From: Francisella uliginis
GTDB taxonomy: Bacteria; Pseudomonadota; Gammaproteobacteria; Francisellales; Francisellaceae
Reading direction: 5' to 3'
DNA length: 64,000 nucleotides
Assembly: GCF_001895265.1 (NCBI RefSeq)
Contig: NZ_CP016796.1
Span: 1 to 64,000, forward strand
In this document: in pieces, positions 9,991 through 17,897 of the stretch
How positions within the stretch are numbered: the stretch's first letter is position 1
Layout: every line of letters starts with the position of its first letter
Translations under genes and position numbers: made by a program
Notes under the pieces: generated by a model
Databases searched by the model: none
Seen by the model: only the letters and a program-made list of their open reading frames with translations
What the model was told of the DNA's origin: nothing

Positions 9991-10009
9991 CAGATCTATA
10001 TTAAGGAAA

Positions 10010-10213
10010 TTAGATAGACTTAACGTCGAATGCTTCTTTACCTTTATTACCTTCTCTAATTTGGAAGCTTACTTGTTCGCCATCTGAAAGTGTATCATTT
10101 TGTATATTAGATATATGTACAAAAACATCTTTAGATAAAGATGGAGATGTTATGAAACCAAAACCTTTTGCATCATTAAAGAACTTAACAGTTCCTGTTA
10201 CTTCATTACTCAT
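10010..10213 (-). CDS. Cold-shock-domain protein (CspA family)
   Basis: The 67 residues are a single cold-shock domain, an OB-fold that binds single-stranded RNA/DNA. RNP1 is KGFGFIT (about residues 16-22) and RNP2 is VFVHIS (about 29-34), both intact. Length is exactly that of CspA-type proteins. Whether this copy is cold-induced or constitutive cannot be told; a leader of over 200 bases without genes upstream would leave room for the long 5' UTR typical of cold-induced members. Confidence 0.93.
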   Translation of the reverse strand: MSNEVTGTVKFFNDAKGFGFITSPSLSKDVFVHISNIQNDTLSDGEQVSFQIREGNKGKEAFDVKSI

Positions 10214-10460
10214 TATTTATTCTCTTTCGTTTAATTGATAATTGTAGATATTCTTGATTAGAAAAATTGATATTTAAATTTTATGATTACTCAGAAAGAT
10301 TAAAAAAAGATTTTTAAAATACGTCTAGATAAATCTACAACATTGATACTACTATAATTAATTACATAAAGATACTAAAACTATAAATTAATAGTCAATC
10401 TTTTAAAAATATACTTATTTTCATTTATGAAAAATTAATCTATTTTTGAGATTTTTAAGG

Positions 10461-10586
10461 TTAAGATGCTAACTGCATTACTGGAGGAGGGAAAGATCCG
10501 CTAGAAACTTGACCTAAAGCACCATAGCTAAAACCAGTTGAAGTTAAGCTTAAAATTACTACTGTTGTTAATATTACTTTTTTCAT
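10461..10586 (-). CDS. Small secreted peptide (41 aa)
   Basis: A short ORF read directly: ATG at 10586, stop at 10463-10461. The product starts MKKVILTTVVILSLTSTGFS, a clear Sec-type signal peptide with probable cleavage after FSYG or SYGA, and leaves a mature peptide of only about 18-20 residues ending SGSFPPPVMQLAS. An AAGAGA ribosome site lies at a normal distance. No family is recognised. Confidence 0.5.
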   Translation of the reverse strand: MKKVILTTVVILSLTSTGFSYGALGQVSSGSFPPPVMQLAS

Positions 10587-10741
10587 TTTGATGATATCTC
10601 TTATGTATATAAATTTTATACAGCTATTATGATCTTTGAATTAACTAAAGTAAAATATATAGATTTTATTAAATCGATAATAATAAGTTATATAACTCTG
10701 AAATATTTATACTTTTCCTATATTTTTTGCATTTTTTATCA

Positions 10742-10753
10742 TTGCTGCAGCAA
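10742..10753. repeat. 12-bp palindrome TTGCTGCAGCAA, copy 1
   Basis: Perfect palindrome in the gap upstream of the orphan gene at 10818-11234. Its surroundings (TATTTTTT...TAT before, AT-rich TATATA after) resemble those of copy 2 at 12541. This is the only copy outside the ssrA element. Confidence 0.7.
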
Positions 10754-10817
10754 TTAAATATTATATATAGCATTTTGGAAACTCTATAAATAGATATAGA
10801 ATTTAAGAATCTTTAAA

Positions 10818-11234
10818 CTACTTAGATATAACTTCTCTCTTTTCTTGTTTTATAGATGGGAATACTTCCATGATATCTACTTGTCTAAACTTAATTATAA
10901 TATCTGCATTCTCTTGAAGAGACTTAACAATATCTGAGTTTTTATCATTTGCTAATATATTAACAACGATTGAAGAGTTTAATCTTAAAGTAGTATTATC
11001 ATTTTGTATAGTGTTATATACTAGGCCAATTTCATGACCGACAGTGTTTTGTAAGCTATACCAAAGGTCTTTAATATTAGCCTTAATAGAATCTCTAGTA
11101 ACTCTATATAAAATATCTGACAAATGAGACTCAATCATACAGTTATATTCTCGCGGCTTATAATACTTATTTATTAGATCCTCTAACTCTTTAACTTCTT
11201 TACTATTTGTAAGAACACTAAATTTTTTTATCAT
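10818..11234 (-). CDS. Hypothetical protein (138 aa)
   Basis: No family recognised. The protein is soluble, with no signal peptide or membrane segment, mixed charged/hydrophobic composition and a likely alpha/beta fold; the region FEIGLVYNTIQND-like and LRLNSSIVVNILAND suggests beta strands in the middle. ATG at 11234 is preceded by AAGGA on the minus strand. It sits alone between the small secreted peptide and the acid phosphatase gene, 1.2 kb outside the ssrA element. Confidence 0.65.
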   Translation of the reverse strand: MIKKFSVLTNSKEVKELEDLINKYYKPREYNCMIESHLSDILYRVTRDSIKANIKDLWYSLQNTVGHEIGLVYNTIQNDNTTLRLNSSIVVNILANDKNSDIVKSLQENADIIIKFRQVDIMEVFPSIKQEKREVISK

Positions 11235-11513
11235 GAATTATCCTTTTTTTAATAAATTAATAATTAATAATATAAATAGTTTTGGTAGATCTCAAAGTTT
11301 TAAACTCTTATTAAAATAATTATTGATTTTTGATTTAATTTAAAACATACTTATAGGCTATTTTTTTGAAAAATAGAGTTTTATTAAAAAAGGTCAAAGA
11401 TAATATCATACTCAAGTAGTAATTAGTAATAAAAATTTAATATTTCTCATTTTTAAACTTTTTTGATTATTTTATTTTATTATTCTCTTTGAATTAACTA
11501 CGGAGATAAAAAT

Positions 11514-12197
11514 ATGATTAAAAAGATTATAGCTGCTGGGTTATTATTAACTATAGCAATAACTTCAACATTTGCAACTGACCAATTAAGTATACGTATT
11601 CCAGATATAAAACAGATTATACCACCTCCTCCAAGTCCTGGAACATTATTGTATCAAAATGACATGGATATTTCTCATGCTAGTTTTTTTGTTAAAAATA
11701 CTAATAGATATAAGCTTGCTCAATCAGATGCGAACTACTCGCCAGAAGGCTTTGCTCAAGCTTTTGAAAAAGCGTTTGGACATTCAATAAGCAAAAAAGA
11801 AACTCCTGCTATTTGGAATATTCTAAATCAATTAGAAGTAGCAGAGGGGGAGTTCACTAAACCAGCTAAGCTTTTCTATCATCGTACTAGACCTTTTGCA
11901 TATTTTCATGAAAAAGCATGTGTGAAAACAGATAACATTCATAGATCATATCCATCTGGTCATACAACTATAGGATGGGCAATCGCTCTTACCTTAAGTG
12001 AAATAAATCCATCGAGAACAGATCAGATTATGAAAAGAGGTTATGAGTTTGGTCAAAGTCGAGTTGTTTGTGGAGTTCATTATCCTAGTGATGTCAATGC
12101 TGGCTACCTAGTAGGAAGTATTATGTTCTCGCAACTACAAACTAGTCCAGAATTTCAGCGAGAAATTGAACTTGCTAAACAAGAAATTTTGAAGTAA
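11514..12197 (+). CDS. Periplasmic PAP2-superfamily (class A) acid phosphatase
   Basis: A 227-residue exported phosphatase. It begins with a signal peptide (MIKKIIAAGLLLTIAITSTFA) and carries all three parts of the phosphatase signature: KLFYHRTRPF (KxxxxxxRP, about residues 119-128), SYPSGHTT (PSGH, about 145-152) and SRVVCGVHYPSD (SRxxxxxHxxxD, about 181-192). These are the vanadate-haloperoxidase-like active site of class A nonspecific acid phosphatases, which strip phosphate from organic monoesters in the periplasm. Francisella is known to have a PAP2-type acid phosphatase (AcpB) and this may be it, but I cannot confirm orthology. RBS GGAG precedes the ATG. Confidence 0.88.
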   Translation: MIKKIIAAGLLLTIAITSTFATDQLSIRIPDIKQIIPPPPSPGTLLYQNDMDISHASFFVKNTNRYKLAQSDANYSPEGFAQAFEKAFGHSISKKETPAIWNILNQLEVAEGEFTKPAKLFYHRTRPFAYFHEKACVKTDNIHRSYPSGHTTIGWAIALTLSEINPSRTDQIMKRGYEFGQSRVVCGVHYPSDVNAGYLVGSIMFSQLQTSPEFQREIELAKQEILK

Positions 12198-12410
12198 TAA
12201 TAGCCTATTAAAAATGGCACTTAATTTACTTTTATTATAAGACGCTAAAACCTATATTTTGGTTTGGTCATTTCTTTTTATAGTGTAAAAAACTAATGGT
12301 AATATAAAGATCAAATATTTTTAGTTGGTATAGGGTACTCTATAAATGGTATCTTTTTGAAAGTCACAATTTTACTAAATTATCTTCCTCTTGATAATCG
12401 ACTTTTAAAT

Positions 12411-12427
12411 GGCGGCGGGAATTGAAC
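12411..12427 (+). repeat. Distal attachment site of the ssrA element
   Basis: GGCGGCGGGAATTGAAC matches the ssrA 3' end (21615-21631) at 16 of 17 positions and in the same orientation. It is an isolated GC-rich island in AT-rich non-coding DNA, as expected for the att copy left at the far end of an element that integrates in a tRNA-like gene end. The gap 12198-12707 otherwise holds only the arm-type repeats and one palindrome. Confidence 0.8.
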
Positions 12428-12477
12428 TAAGTACATAAAAACATTGATAAATATAGGTTTATAAAAATAAAAATTAT

Positions 12478-12500
12478 CTCAATGTACGCCTCAATGTACA
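12478..12500 (+). repeat. Direct repeats CTCAATGTAC x2 (candidate integrase arm sites, left)
   Basis: CTCAATGTAC occurs at 12478-12487 and 12490-12499, 12 bp apart. The same word occurs inverted at 21447-21456, and AATGTACAC occurs twice, again 12 bp apart, at the integrase end. P4-type integrases bind short arm-type direct repeats flanking the core, which this pattern fits. Confidence 0.55.
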
Positions 12501-12540
12501 CTGGTGACTAAAAAGGGGTATGGTTTTGGTATTTTTATGA

Positions 12541-12552
12541 TTGCTGCAGCAA
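12541..12552. repeat. 12-bp palindrome TTGCTGCAGCAA, copy 2
   Basis: Perfect palindrome 114 bp inside the left attachment site, in the non-coding region before the IS-split gene. Confidence 0.7.
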
Positions 12553-12707
12553 CAAAACATCATTATATATTGTGATACTTGATATCTTAATATTCTACGT
12601 CTATTCTTAAATTATCTAATTAAGCACTTTCTAGGTAGGCCAACCGAAAGACATTACCCAAGTGTTTGGGAGTGCTTAATCTATTGGGACACTGTGGGAG
12701 GTGTGTT

Positions 12708-12906
12708 TTGTCAGAACCAATACGTTTACATGGATATAATTGGTTAGATATAGATAAAAACCGAGGAGAGCATTGGTATCCAGAAGTATCAAAGAAAGAA
12801 TTAGAAGACTGTATAAAAGTATCAAAAAACCTTTTACATAATATACCCTTAGAATTTATTCGCTTCTTAGAAGAAGATAGGTTTGAGTTTGTAAAAAGTA
12901 TACATA
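12708..12906 (+). pseudogene. 5' fragment of an element gene split by an IS
   Basis: The N-terminal part (SEPIRLHGYNWLDIDKNRG onward) of a gene interrupted at 12906/12907. I choose the TTG at 12708 because GGGAGG lies 6 bases upstream; no ATG is available and an open frame extends to a TTG at 12666. Translation would run on into the IS and stop at 12953. Joining base 12906 to 13859, that is removing the IS and one ATA target copy, keeps the frame and runs into the ORF at 13864, giving a protein of about 250 residues. Function unknown; it is the first gene in from the distal end, the usual place for cargo. Confidence 0.7.
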
Positions 12907-13855
12907 AGACCTCTTGCGAAATACTACTTCAGAGGCATTTTATTTCTAAGTAGGTATTTTCTTTTTAGAATCCGTTTTGTAAATTAACTATTCCAGCCAC
13001 TAAATTAAACCTAAGATTAGCTTTTTTACCAAAACTTCTATAGGTTTCACCCAGTATACGAAACTTTTTAATTTCTGCAATTTTATGCTCAACATAAATC
13101 CTAATCTTACTAAGCCATTTATTATAATTCTTCTGCTCTATACTTAAAGAACCTCCTTTGGGCTTTTTATAGGGGAGTTTTACTTTAGTAGATTCATTTT
13201 GAATACCTTGGTAGCCATTGTCACAATATTTATCAACATCACGAGCTAATTTATCTGATTTTCTGCGAACAGTTATATCATGAACACTGCCTGGATAAAC
13301 CTTCGAAACATTAACTATTTGACCTGCTTCACTGATAGCTATTTCTACTTTCTGTGTATGGCTTTTTTTCTTCCCTGAATAGTTAGCCTTTCTTCGTTTT
13401 AATTTCTTAGGTCTCTGGATTGGCTGTTCTGTTGCATCTATTAAAAGTCTTTCTACTTTTTGATTAGTCATGCTTCTATCTTTTTTTATATGTATTTCTT
13501 TAACTAGTAGTAACTCTACTCGTCTAATTAGGCGATTTACATTTGATTCATCTAATCCTATCAAGTAGCCTAAAAATTCTTGTGTCATATAGCAACGATA
13601 ATATATTAAAACTAACAATAATCTATCTGCATGATTATCAACTTTTGGCTTTCTGCCAATCCTTGGAAATCCTTCATCTAAGGATTTTGAGGCATCGGTT
13701 AAGATTTTATTGAAATGTTTTAGTTTTAAACCTGTTAGTTTTCTAAATATTCTGGCTTTCTTTGACAATATTGCGTAGCTTATTTGCATTTTTATGGATC
13801 TCTTAAGCAATCTTTCTATATATATGGTGAATAATTAGTATTTCGCAAGAGGTCT
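12907..13855 (-). mobile_element. IS5-family insertion sequence (949 bp)
   Basis: Bounded by 20-bp perfect inverted repeats: AGACCTCTTGCGAAATACTA at 12907-12926 and its complement at 13836-13855. The flanks are ATA on both sides (12904-12906 and 13856-13858), a 3-bp target duplication as seen in some IS5 subgroups. It encodes one transposase on the minus strand. The perfect ends and intact transposase indicate a recent, possibly active, insertion. Confidence 0.9.
12965..13810 (-). CDS. IS5-family DDE transposase
   Basis: A 281-residue transposase that cuts and pastes the surrounding IS. An N-terminal helix-turn-helix (around LLLVLIYYRCYMTQEFLG, YLIGLDESNVNRLIRRVE) precedes the catalytic core. 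The DDE triad is visible as LLIDATEQPIQRP (first Asp), YCDNGYQG (second Asp) and YVEHKIAEIKKFR (Glu, with the YxxxK-type spacing of IS5 relatives). Length is normal for the family. An in-frame ATG seven codons later (13789) is an alternative start. It is transcribed against the gene it interrupts. Confidence 0.92.
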   Translation of the reverse strand: MLKRSIKMQISYAILSKKARIFRKLTGLKLKHFNKILTDASKSLDEGFPRIGRKPKVDNHADRLLLVLIYYRCYMTQEFLGYLIGLDESNVNRLIRRVELLLVKEIHIKKDRSMTNQKVERLLIDATEQPIQRPKKLKRRKANYSGKKKSHTQKVEIAISEAGQIVNVSKVYPGSVHDITVRRKSDKLARDVDKYCDNGYQGIQNESTKVKLPYKKPKGGSLSIEQKNYNKWLSKIRIYVEHKIAEIKKFRILGETYRSFGKKANLRFNLVAGIVNLQNGF

Positions 13856-13863
13856 ATAGCTAT

Positions 13864-14415
13864 ATGCTTAATTTAAGAGTCATCTATTTTAGACAAATGG
13901 GTATAGTTGAGAGATCAGCAAAAACATCAAATAAAGATAAAAAAAGAATTGTACAGAAAATAAATAAAAAACTAGATAGCTTAATTACCGACTATAATGA
14001 ACTACAAAATGTCTCAAATACTTTAAATAGTTCTGTTAGCTGCACAATGACAGTCAGAACTGAAATGTTAATAGAAGATTGCATAAAACAAAAAGAAAAA
14101 ATATCTGAAATATTTGAAGAATGTAAAGAAATGTTTAATACAAGAAGAATCTTGGATGAAAATGTAAAAAGAGAAGTTATATCAATATTAAATATTGTTT
14201 TTAATGATTTTTTCATGGATGAGTTCATAACTAAGTCTAGATATAACTCAACAAACCTTAAGAGATATCCTTTTTTTGAATTATATACATATATATGTAA
14301 AAGCTACTTGTTATTAACTATAAGTCAGGATTGCAATATTTTTCAGTCTTTTAGAAAAGATAGTAAAGGACATTGCTTTGATGATTATAAAGTTATACAT
14401 CAATATGAGTATTAA
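13864..14415 (+). CDS. 3' fragment of the IS-split element gene
   Basis: The open frame begins nine bases after the right end of the IS. Its first ATG is an internal Met of the original gene, since the upstream frame continues into it once the IS and one target copy are removed. The 183 residues are soluble, mostly helical and charged (KTSNKDKKRIVQKINKKLDS; EECKEMF), with coiled-coil-like stretches; no domain recognised. Without a ribosome site next to 13864 it may not be translated unless the IS supplies an outward promoter. Confidence 0.6.
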   Translation: MLNLRVIYFRQMGIVERSAKTSNKDKKRIVQKINKKLDSLITDYNELQNVSNTLNSSVSCTMTVRTEMLIEDCIKQKEKISEIFEECKEMFNTRRILDENVKREVISILNIVFNDFFMDEFITKSRYNSTNLKRYPFFELYTYICKSYLLLTISQDCNIFQSFRKDSKGHCFDDYKVIHQYEY

Positions 14416-14493
14416 TTTCTATCATAAAAAAAATGGGAAACTAAAAGCCTAAGATTTTATCTATTTTAATATCTAAACTTATCTCACACACAA

Positions 14494-14509
14494 CATACAG
14501 ACCATACAG
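14494..14509 (+). promoter_or_regulatory. CATACAG direct repeat upstream of the alpA-like gene
   Basis: CATACAGACCATACAG: two CATACAG copies with a 9-bp period, about 110 bp before the alpA-like start. The same pattern (CCATACAATACCATACAG) lies upstream of the integrase gene in the same orientation relative to transcription. A shared regulator binding site is the simplest reading. Confidence 0.45.
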
Positions 14510-14617
14510 ATTATTCTAAAATCCTATGTTTGTATGCTGAGTTATCTTTGATCGTTGGCCGACATTAAAGAAAATAATTTGTTTAATGAAACATCAGAGT
14601 TTAATGGAGATAAGTAA

Positions 14618-14821
14618 ATGACTGATTTAGATAAAAAGATAATTAGAGTAAAACAAGTATCTGAGCTTACAGGATTAAGTAGAACATCTATTTATAGGCT
14701 TAGTAGCTTTGGACAGTTCCCTAAATCAATAAAGCTATCAGCTTATACTACTGGTTGGTTGGTTAGTGAAGTCGAAGCATGGCTAGATTCTAAGATTCAA
14801 GCTAGAGATGCGGAGGTGTAG
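14618..14821 (+). CDS. AlpA-family phage/island transcriptional regulator
   Basis: A 67-residue MerR-like winged-helix DNA-binding protein of the AlpA type: IIRVKQVSELTGLSRTSIYRLSSFGQFPKSIKL-style helix-turn-helix followed by a short wing and WLVSEVEAWLDSK. In E. coli CP4-57, AlpA activates the integrase gene and so excision; the same role here is suggested by matching repeats upstream of this gene and of int. Starts at ATG with GGAG seven bases upstream. It is the first gene of a tightly packed run with the antirepressor two bases downstream. Confidence 0.9.
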   Translation: MTDLDKKIIRVKQVSELTGLSRTSIYRLSSFGQFPKSIKLSAYTTGWLVSEVEAWLDSKIQARDAEV

Positions 14822-14823
14822 AG

Positions 14824-15525
14824 ATGAATATAACTATATCAAAGCACTTAATAGGTAATGAAAGTATCAATAGTATTGATGCTAGAAAACTACACCAAGA
14901 GCTAGAAATTAAAAAAGATTATTCAAATTGGATTAAAGATCAAATTAAGAGAGCAAGGCTAGTTAAAGATAGAGACTACTTAGTTTACGCCCAAAAAGGC
15001 GAAAACCTCAAAGGTGGTAGACCAACTAATGAATATATCCTTACATTAGATTCAGCTAAGCATATTTGTATGATATCTAGTACAGATAAAGGTTTTGAGA
15101 TAAGAGATTATTTTATCGAGTGTGAGAAAAAGCTAGCTCATCAAAATAAATCAATATCTAAAATACAAGCTTTACAAATGGCTTTAGATGCTGAAATTAA
15201 ATTAGAAGAAGCTAATAACCTTATTGAGCTACAGAATCATAAAGTAGAGTATTTTGATGCTCTTGTAGATAAAAACTTACTAACTAATTTTAGAGATACA
15301 GCCAAGGAGTTACATTTAGGGCAAAAATACTTAATTAATTCATTGATGGATAAGGGTTATATCTATAGAGATAAAAATAATGATTTAAAGCCTTATATAC
15401 AATATGTACCTAAGCTATTTGAAATTAAAGAATGGAGTAATAGCAAAAAAGCAGGCACTCAAACTATGGTAACACCTAAAGGTAGAGAAACCTTTAGATT
15501 ATTATTAAATAGTGAGGTAGTTTAA
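14824..15525 (+). CDS. Phage-type antirepressor (AntA/AntB N-terminal, KilA-C-like C-terminal)
   Basis: A 233-residue protein. Residues about 10-100 (NSIDARKLHQELEIKKDYSNW; NEYILTLDSAKHICM; IRDYFIECEKKL) are an AntA/AntB antirepressor domain. Residues about 140-230 resemble the KilA-C/ANT domain that often follows (YFDALVDKNLLTNFRDTAKEL; LLLNSEVV end). Phage antirepressors inactivate repressors and so trigger induction. The start follows GGAGG and lies two bases after the alpA-like stop; the next ORF begins one base after its own stop, so the three are an operon. Confidence 0.88.
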   Translation: MNITISKHLIGNESINSIDARKLHQELEIKKDYSNWIKDQIKRARLVKDRDYLVYAQKGENLKGGRPTNEYILTLDSAKHICMISSTDKGFEIRDYFIECEKKLAHQNKSISKIQALQMALDAEIKLEEANNLIELQNHKVEYFDALVDKNLLTNFRDTAKELHLGQKYLINSLMDKGYIYRDKNNDLKPYIQYVPKLFEIKEWSNSKKAGTQTMVTPKGRETFRLLLNSEVV

Positions 15526-15526
15526 T

Positions 15527-15886
15527 ATGACTGCTTTACAAAACATCAATAATCTTTTATCATCATTCTTGTTAAAGGGCGTGAGAACCCAGAAAGCGAG
15601 TAGTGATGTTGCCACTAATAAGAGCAATGATAAAGTGAATTGTAATAATAGCCATGATGATATAGATAATACTGTATCTATCAGTTGCGGGCTTTATTAT
15701 GCACTTTTAAGATATGTTAATCAATATATCTATCACACGGTGAAACTCTTTTGTTTTATCGGGAGGTGTAGGGAATACAATAGCTACTTCGGTAGTAAAT
15801 ACCTACAGCTAGTCTCGTTTCTAGTTCTCAACCGCCCCGATACTTTGAGAAAAAAACAAAACGAGGAATATAGCCATGCTTTATAA
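15527..15886 (+). CDS. Hypothetical element protein (119 aa)
   Basis: No family recognised. The ATG follows the antirepressor stop directly and has a GAGG ribosome site inside the antirepressor end. N-terminal half is polar (KASSDVATNKSNDKVNCNNS), C-terminal half hydrophobic with several Cys, Tyr and Phe. The composition of the C-terminal half is unusual for a soluble protein and its DNA forms long inverted repeats (15749-15861), so part of this ORF may be an RNA element read through by chance. In P4-like satellites a small Ash/Icd-like gene occupies this place; I see no clear sequence match. Confidence 0.5.
   Translation: MTALQNINNLLSSFLLKGVRTQKASSDVATNKSNDKVNCNNSHDDIDNTVSISCGLYYALLRYVNQYIYHTVKLFCFIGRCREYNSYFGSKYLQLVSFLVLNRPDTLRKKQNEEYSHAL
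15749..15861 (+). other. Candidate structured RNA element within the 119-aa ORF
   Basis: TTTTGTTTTATCGGG (15749-15763) is complementary to CCCGAT (15836-15841) plus AAAACAAAA (15853-15861). Inside, GTAGG (15768-15772) pairs with CCTAC (15802-15806) and CTAC-TTCG-GTAG (15784-15795) forms a hairpin with a stable UUCG tetraloop. Nested pairing of this kind in a phage-like regulatory operon is suggestive of an RNA regulator, but no family is recognised. Confidence 0.35.
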
Positions 15887-16388
15887 ACAAATCCATATTT
15901 TAAGAAACTTTTTTGAAACTAAGTCAAGACAAGATAAAAACTATATCTTTTCACTTGATACATTTGTAGATTCAGATGAAACATCGGGTATCTTGATGGT
16001 AGAGCTTGATAGTATTATCGAGTATATAGGTATTAATGAAACTATAGATAATTTAGTAGCTGGAATTAAGTTTTTACAATATAACTTCACTTATAAGAAA
16101 CAGCTAGTAAATGGCTATGAGAAGACATTTATCTGTATAGACTATCTTAATGCTTATTTAGTCCAAATTCTTAACTATCTACATAGAAACAGCCTAGATG
16201 ATTCTAAGCTTATTAGTCTAATAGAAAACCTTGATAATTTAATACTTAATACATGGGATAACGATGTTCTTCAAATTAGAAAAGTATTTGAGAGCCTTAA
16301 TATCACATATAAACCAGAAGAATATAAATATGATGGTTATCTAGATTCTATGACAGGTTTAATTAAGACATTCTCTAGTAGAGTATAG
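15876..16388 (+). CDS. Hypothetical element protein (170 aa)
   Basis: No family recognised. A soluble, mostly helical protein with many Leu, Ile and Asn; acidic overall, no signal peptide or membrane segment. The start overlaps the previous ORF by 11 bases and has GAGG eight bases upstream, and the helicase gene follows 12 bases after its stop, so it is translated as part of the alpA operon. Its position directly before the helicase gene makes a role in replication or its control possible. Confidence 0.65.
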   Translation: MLYKQIHILRNFFETKSRQDKNYIFSLDTFVDSDETSGILMVELDSIIEYIGINETIDNLVAGIKFLQYNFTYKKQLVNGYEKTFICIDYLNAYLVQILNYLHRNSLDDSKLISLIENLDNLILNTWDNDVLQIRKVFESLNITYKPEEYKYDGYLDSMTGLIKTFSSRV

Positions 16389-16400
16389 GAGATTAAGGCA

Positions 16401-17633
16401 ATGGAAAATAACACTTTACAGGTGGATAATTTTATAGATCAGAGCCTTAAATCTCTAGAGCTAGATTATACCACACTAAAAGAAGCTGAGACTATTAAGT
16501 GGGATGTTGAGCAGTTAAATCAACTTAATAGAAAGTACTATGATAATAAGATATCTAAAGACCAATATGAGAGGTTTAAAACGAAGTATATTGATAGTAT
16601 AGATCACTTTATTATTGAGAGTATTAAAAGTCAGCTATCTACTGAACAAAGTACGCAGTTAGAGAGTATTGATAATGCTATTGGTCTATATGAGTTAGGA
16701 GAGCGTGTATATAAAGCTAGAAAGGATGTATATAGCCAAATCTCATATAAGAATATAAGAGCTGTATCTTGGGATGAATTAGAGGAAATGGAGCTTAAAG
16801 AGAAAAGCTTTATTTTAGAACCTTTAATTAGGAAGCAAGACATCATAATGATTTATGCTAAACAAGGAGTAGGTAAGACTCAAGTAAGTACGGGTATAGC
16901 ATGGGCTATATCAAGTGGTACAGAGTTTTTAGGTTGGAGTGCTACTAGGCAATATAAGACATTGTTTATAGATGGTGAGATGCCAGCCATAACTATTAGA
17001 GAAAGAATTAGAAAACTAAATGTAGATAATATATCTAATAGCAATCTTAAGTTTATAAGTAATGATACTTTAATAGATGATCAGTTGATGCCAGACCTTT
17101 CTACTTCGGATGGTCAAGAAGCTATAGAGTCACTTACTAACTGGGCTGATTTTATCGTTTTAGATAATTTGGCTACCTTATGTCGCAGTGGTAAAGAAAA
17201 CACTACAGAGGCTTGGAGAAACACTCAGAGCTGGCTTTTAAACTTAAGAGCTAAAGGTAAAACTATCCTAGTTGTAGATCATGCTGGTAAGAATGGAGAT
17301 AATAGAGGGGCTAGTGCTAAGAAAGATGTATTAGATACAATAATATGTTTGAAAGAGCCTGCTAATAGAGAAGATAAGAATAATACTCACTTTATTATCA
17401 ATATTGAGAAAAACCGTAATGCTAACCATATAGAAAGCATAGAGGCTTACCTAGATAATAGTGGTACTTGGAATATATCTAGTGCTAAACAATCTAGAAA
17501 TGAACAGATAATCTCTCTTTGTGTGGAGGGCTTAAATCAAAGAGAAATAGTAGAAGAGATGGGTTGTAGTTTAGGTACAGTTAATCGTGTTATTAAAGCT
17601 CATAAACAGCAGAAAGAATACATTAAAAAGTAG
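16401..17633 (+). CDS. RepA-like AAA/RecA-fold ATPase (putative replicative helicase) with C-terminal HTH
   Basis: A 410-residue protein. After a helical N-terminal region (about 1-120), a RecA-like core of the AAA_25/RepA type follows: Walker A IMIYAKQGVGKTQVS near residue 150, FIDGEMPAITIRERI near 190, Walker B DFIVLDNLATLC near 250, and ILVVDHAGKNGDNRGAS near 290. Related proteins include the hexameric RepA helicase of RSF1010 and helicases of small integrated elements. The last 50 residues (EGLNQREIVEEMGCSLGTVNRVIKAH) form a helix-turn-helix that could bind DNA at an origin. The array of TTGAACA repeats begins at its stop codon. I see no separate primase. AGGAG precedes the start. Confidence 0.85.
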   Translation: MENNTLQVDNFIDQSLKSLELDYTTLKEAETIKWDVEQLNQLNRKYYDNKISKDQYERFKTKYIDSIDHFIIESIKSQLSTEQSTQLESIDNAIGLYELGERVYKARKDVYSQISYKNIRAVSWDELEEMELKEKSFILEPLIRKQDIIMIYAKQGVGKTQVSTGIAWAISSGTEFLGWSATRQYKTLFIDGEMPAITIRERIRKLNVDNISNSNLKFISNDTLIDDQLMPDLSTSDGQEAIESLTNWADFIVLDNLATLCRSGKENTTEAWRNTQSWLLNLRAKGKTILVVDHAGKNGDNRGASAKKDVLDTIICLKEPANREDKNNTHFIINIEKNRNANHIESIEAYLDNSGTWNISSAKQSRNEQIISLCVEGLNQREIVEEMGCSLGTVNRVIKAHKQQKEYIKK

Positions 17634-17636
17634 TTT

Positions 17637-17885
17637 GTTCAATTTTTTTGTATCTAGACACGTTGAACATTGAACATTTGGCTATTTTCTTATAACAAGC
17701 GGTTGAACATTTATTGAACATGGTATAGTTGCTGCAGCAACAACGCCATACAAATAAAGGATCATAGCCTTATATCTAGTTGAACAGTCACTTGAACATA
17801 AATTGAACAATCTTGTTCAATTTCTTGTTCAATCAAGGGTATAAAAATGAACAAAGTTGAACACGATTTTAATTAGGTTGAACAT
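17637..17885. repeat. TTGAACA repeat array (iteron-like; candidate origin)
   Basis: At least twelve copies of TTGAACA or its complement in 250 bp, mostly followed by T: at 17637 (complement), 17663, 17670, 17703, 17714, 17780, 17792, 17803, 17813 and 17825 (complement), 17857 and 17878, plus a one-mismatch copy at 17847. Neighbouring copies are often 10-12 bp apart, so they face the same side of the helix; the pair at 17803/17813 forms an inverted repeat. Iterons next to a replication gene are typical of plasmid and satellite origins. An alternative is a repressor operator array. Confidence 0.75.
17729..17740. repeat. 12-bp palindrome TTGCTGCAGCAA, copy 3
   Basis: Perfect palindrome in the widest gap of the TTGAACA array (between the copies at 17714 and 17780). 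Confidence 0.7.
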
Positions 17886-17897
17886 GAGGTTTAAAAC

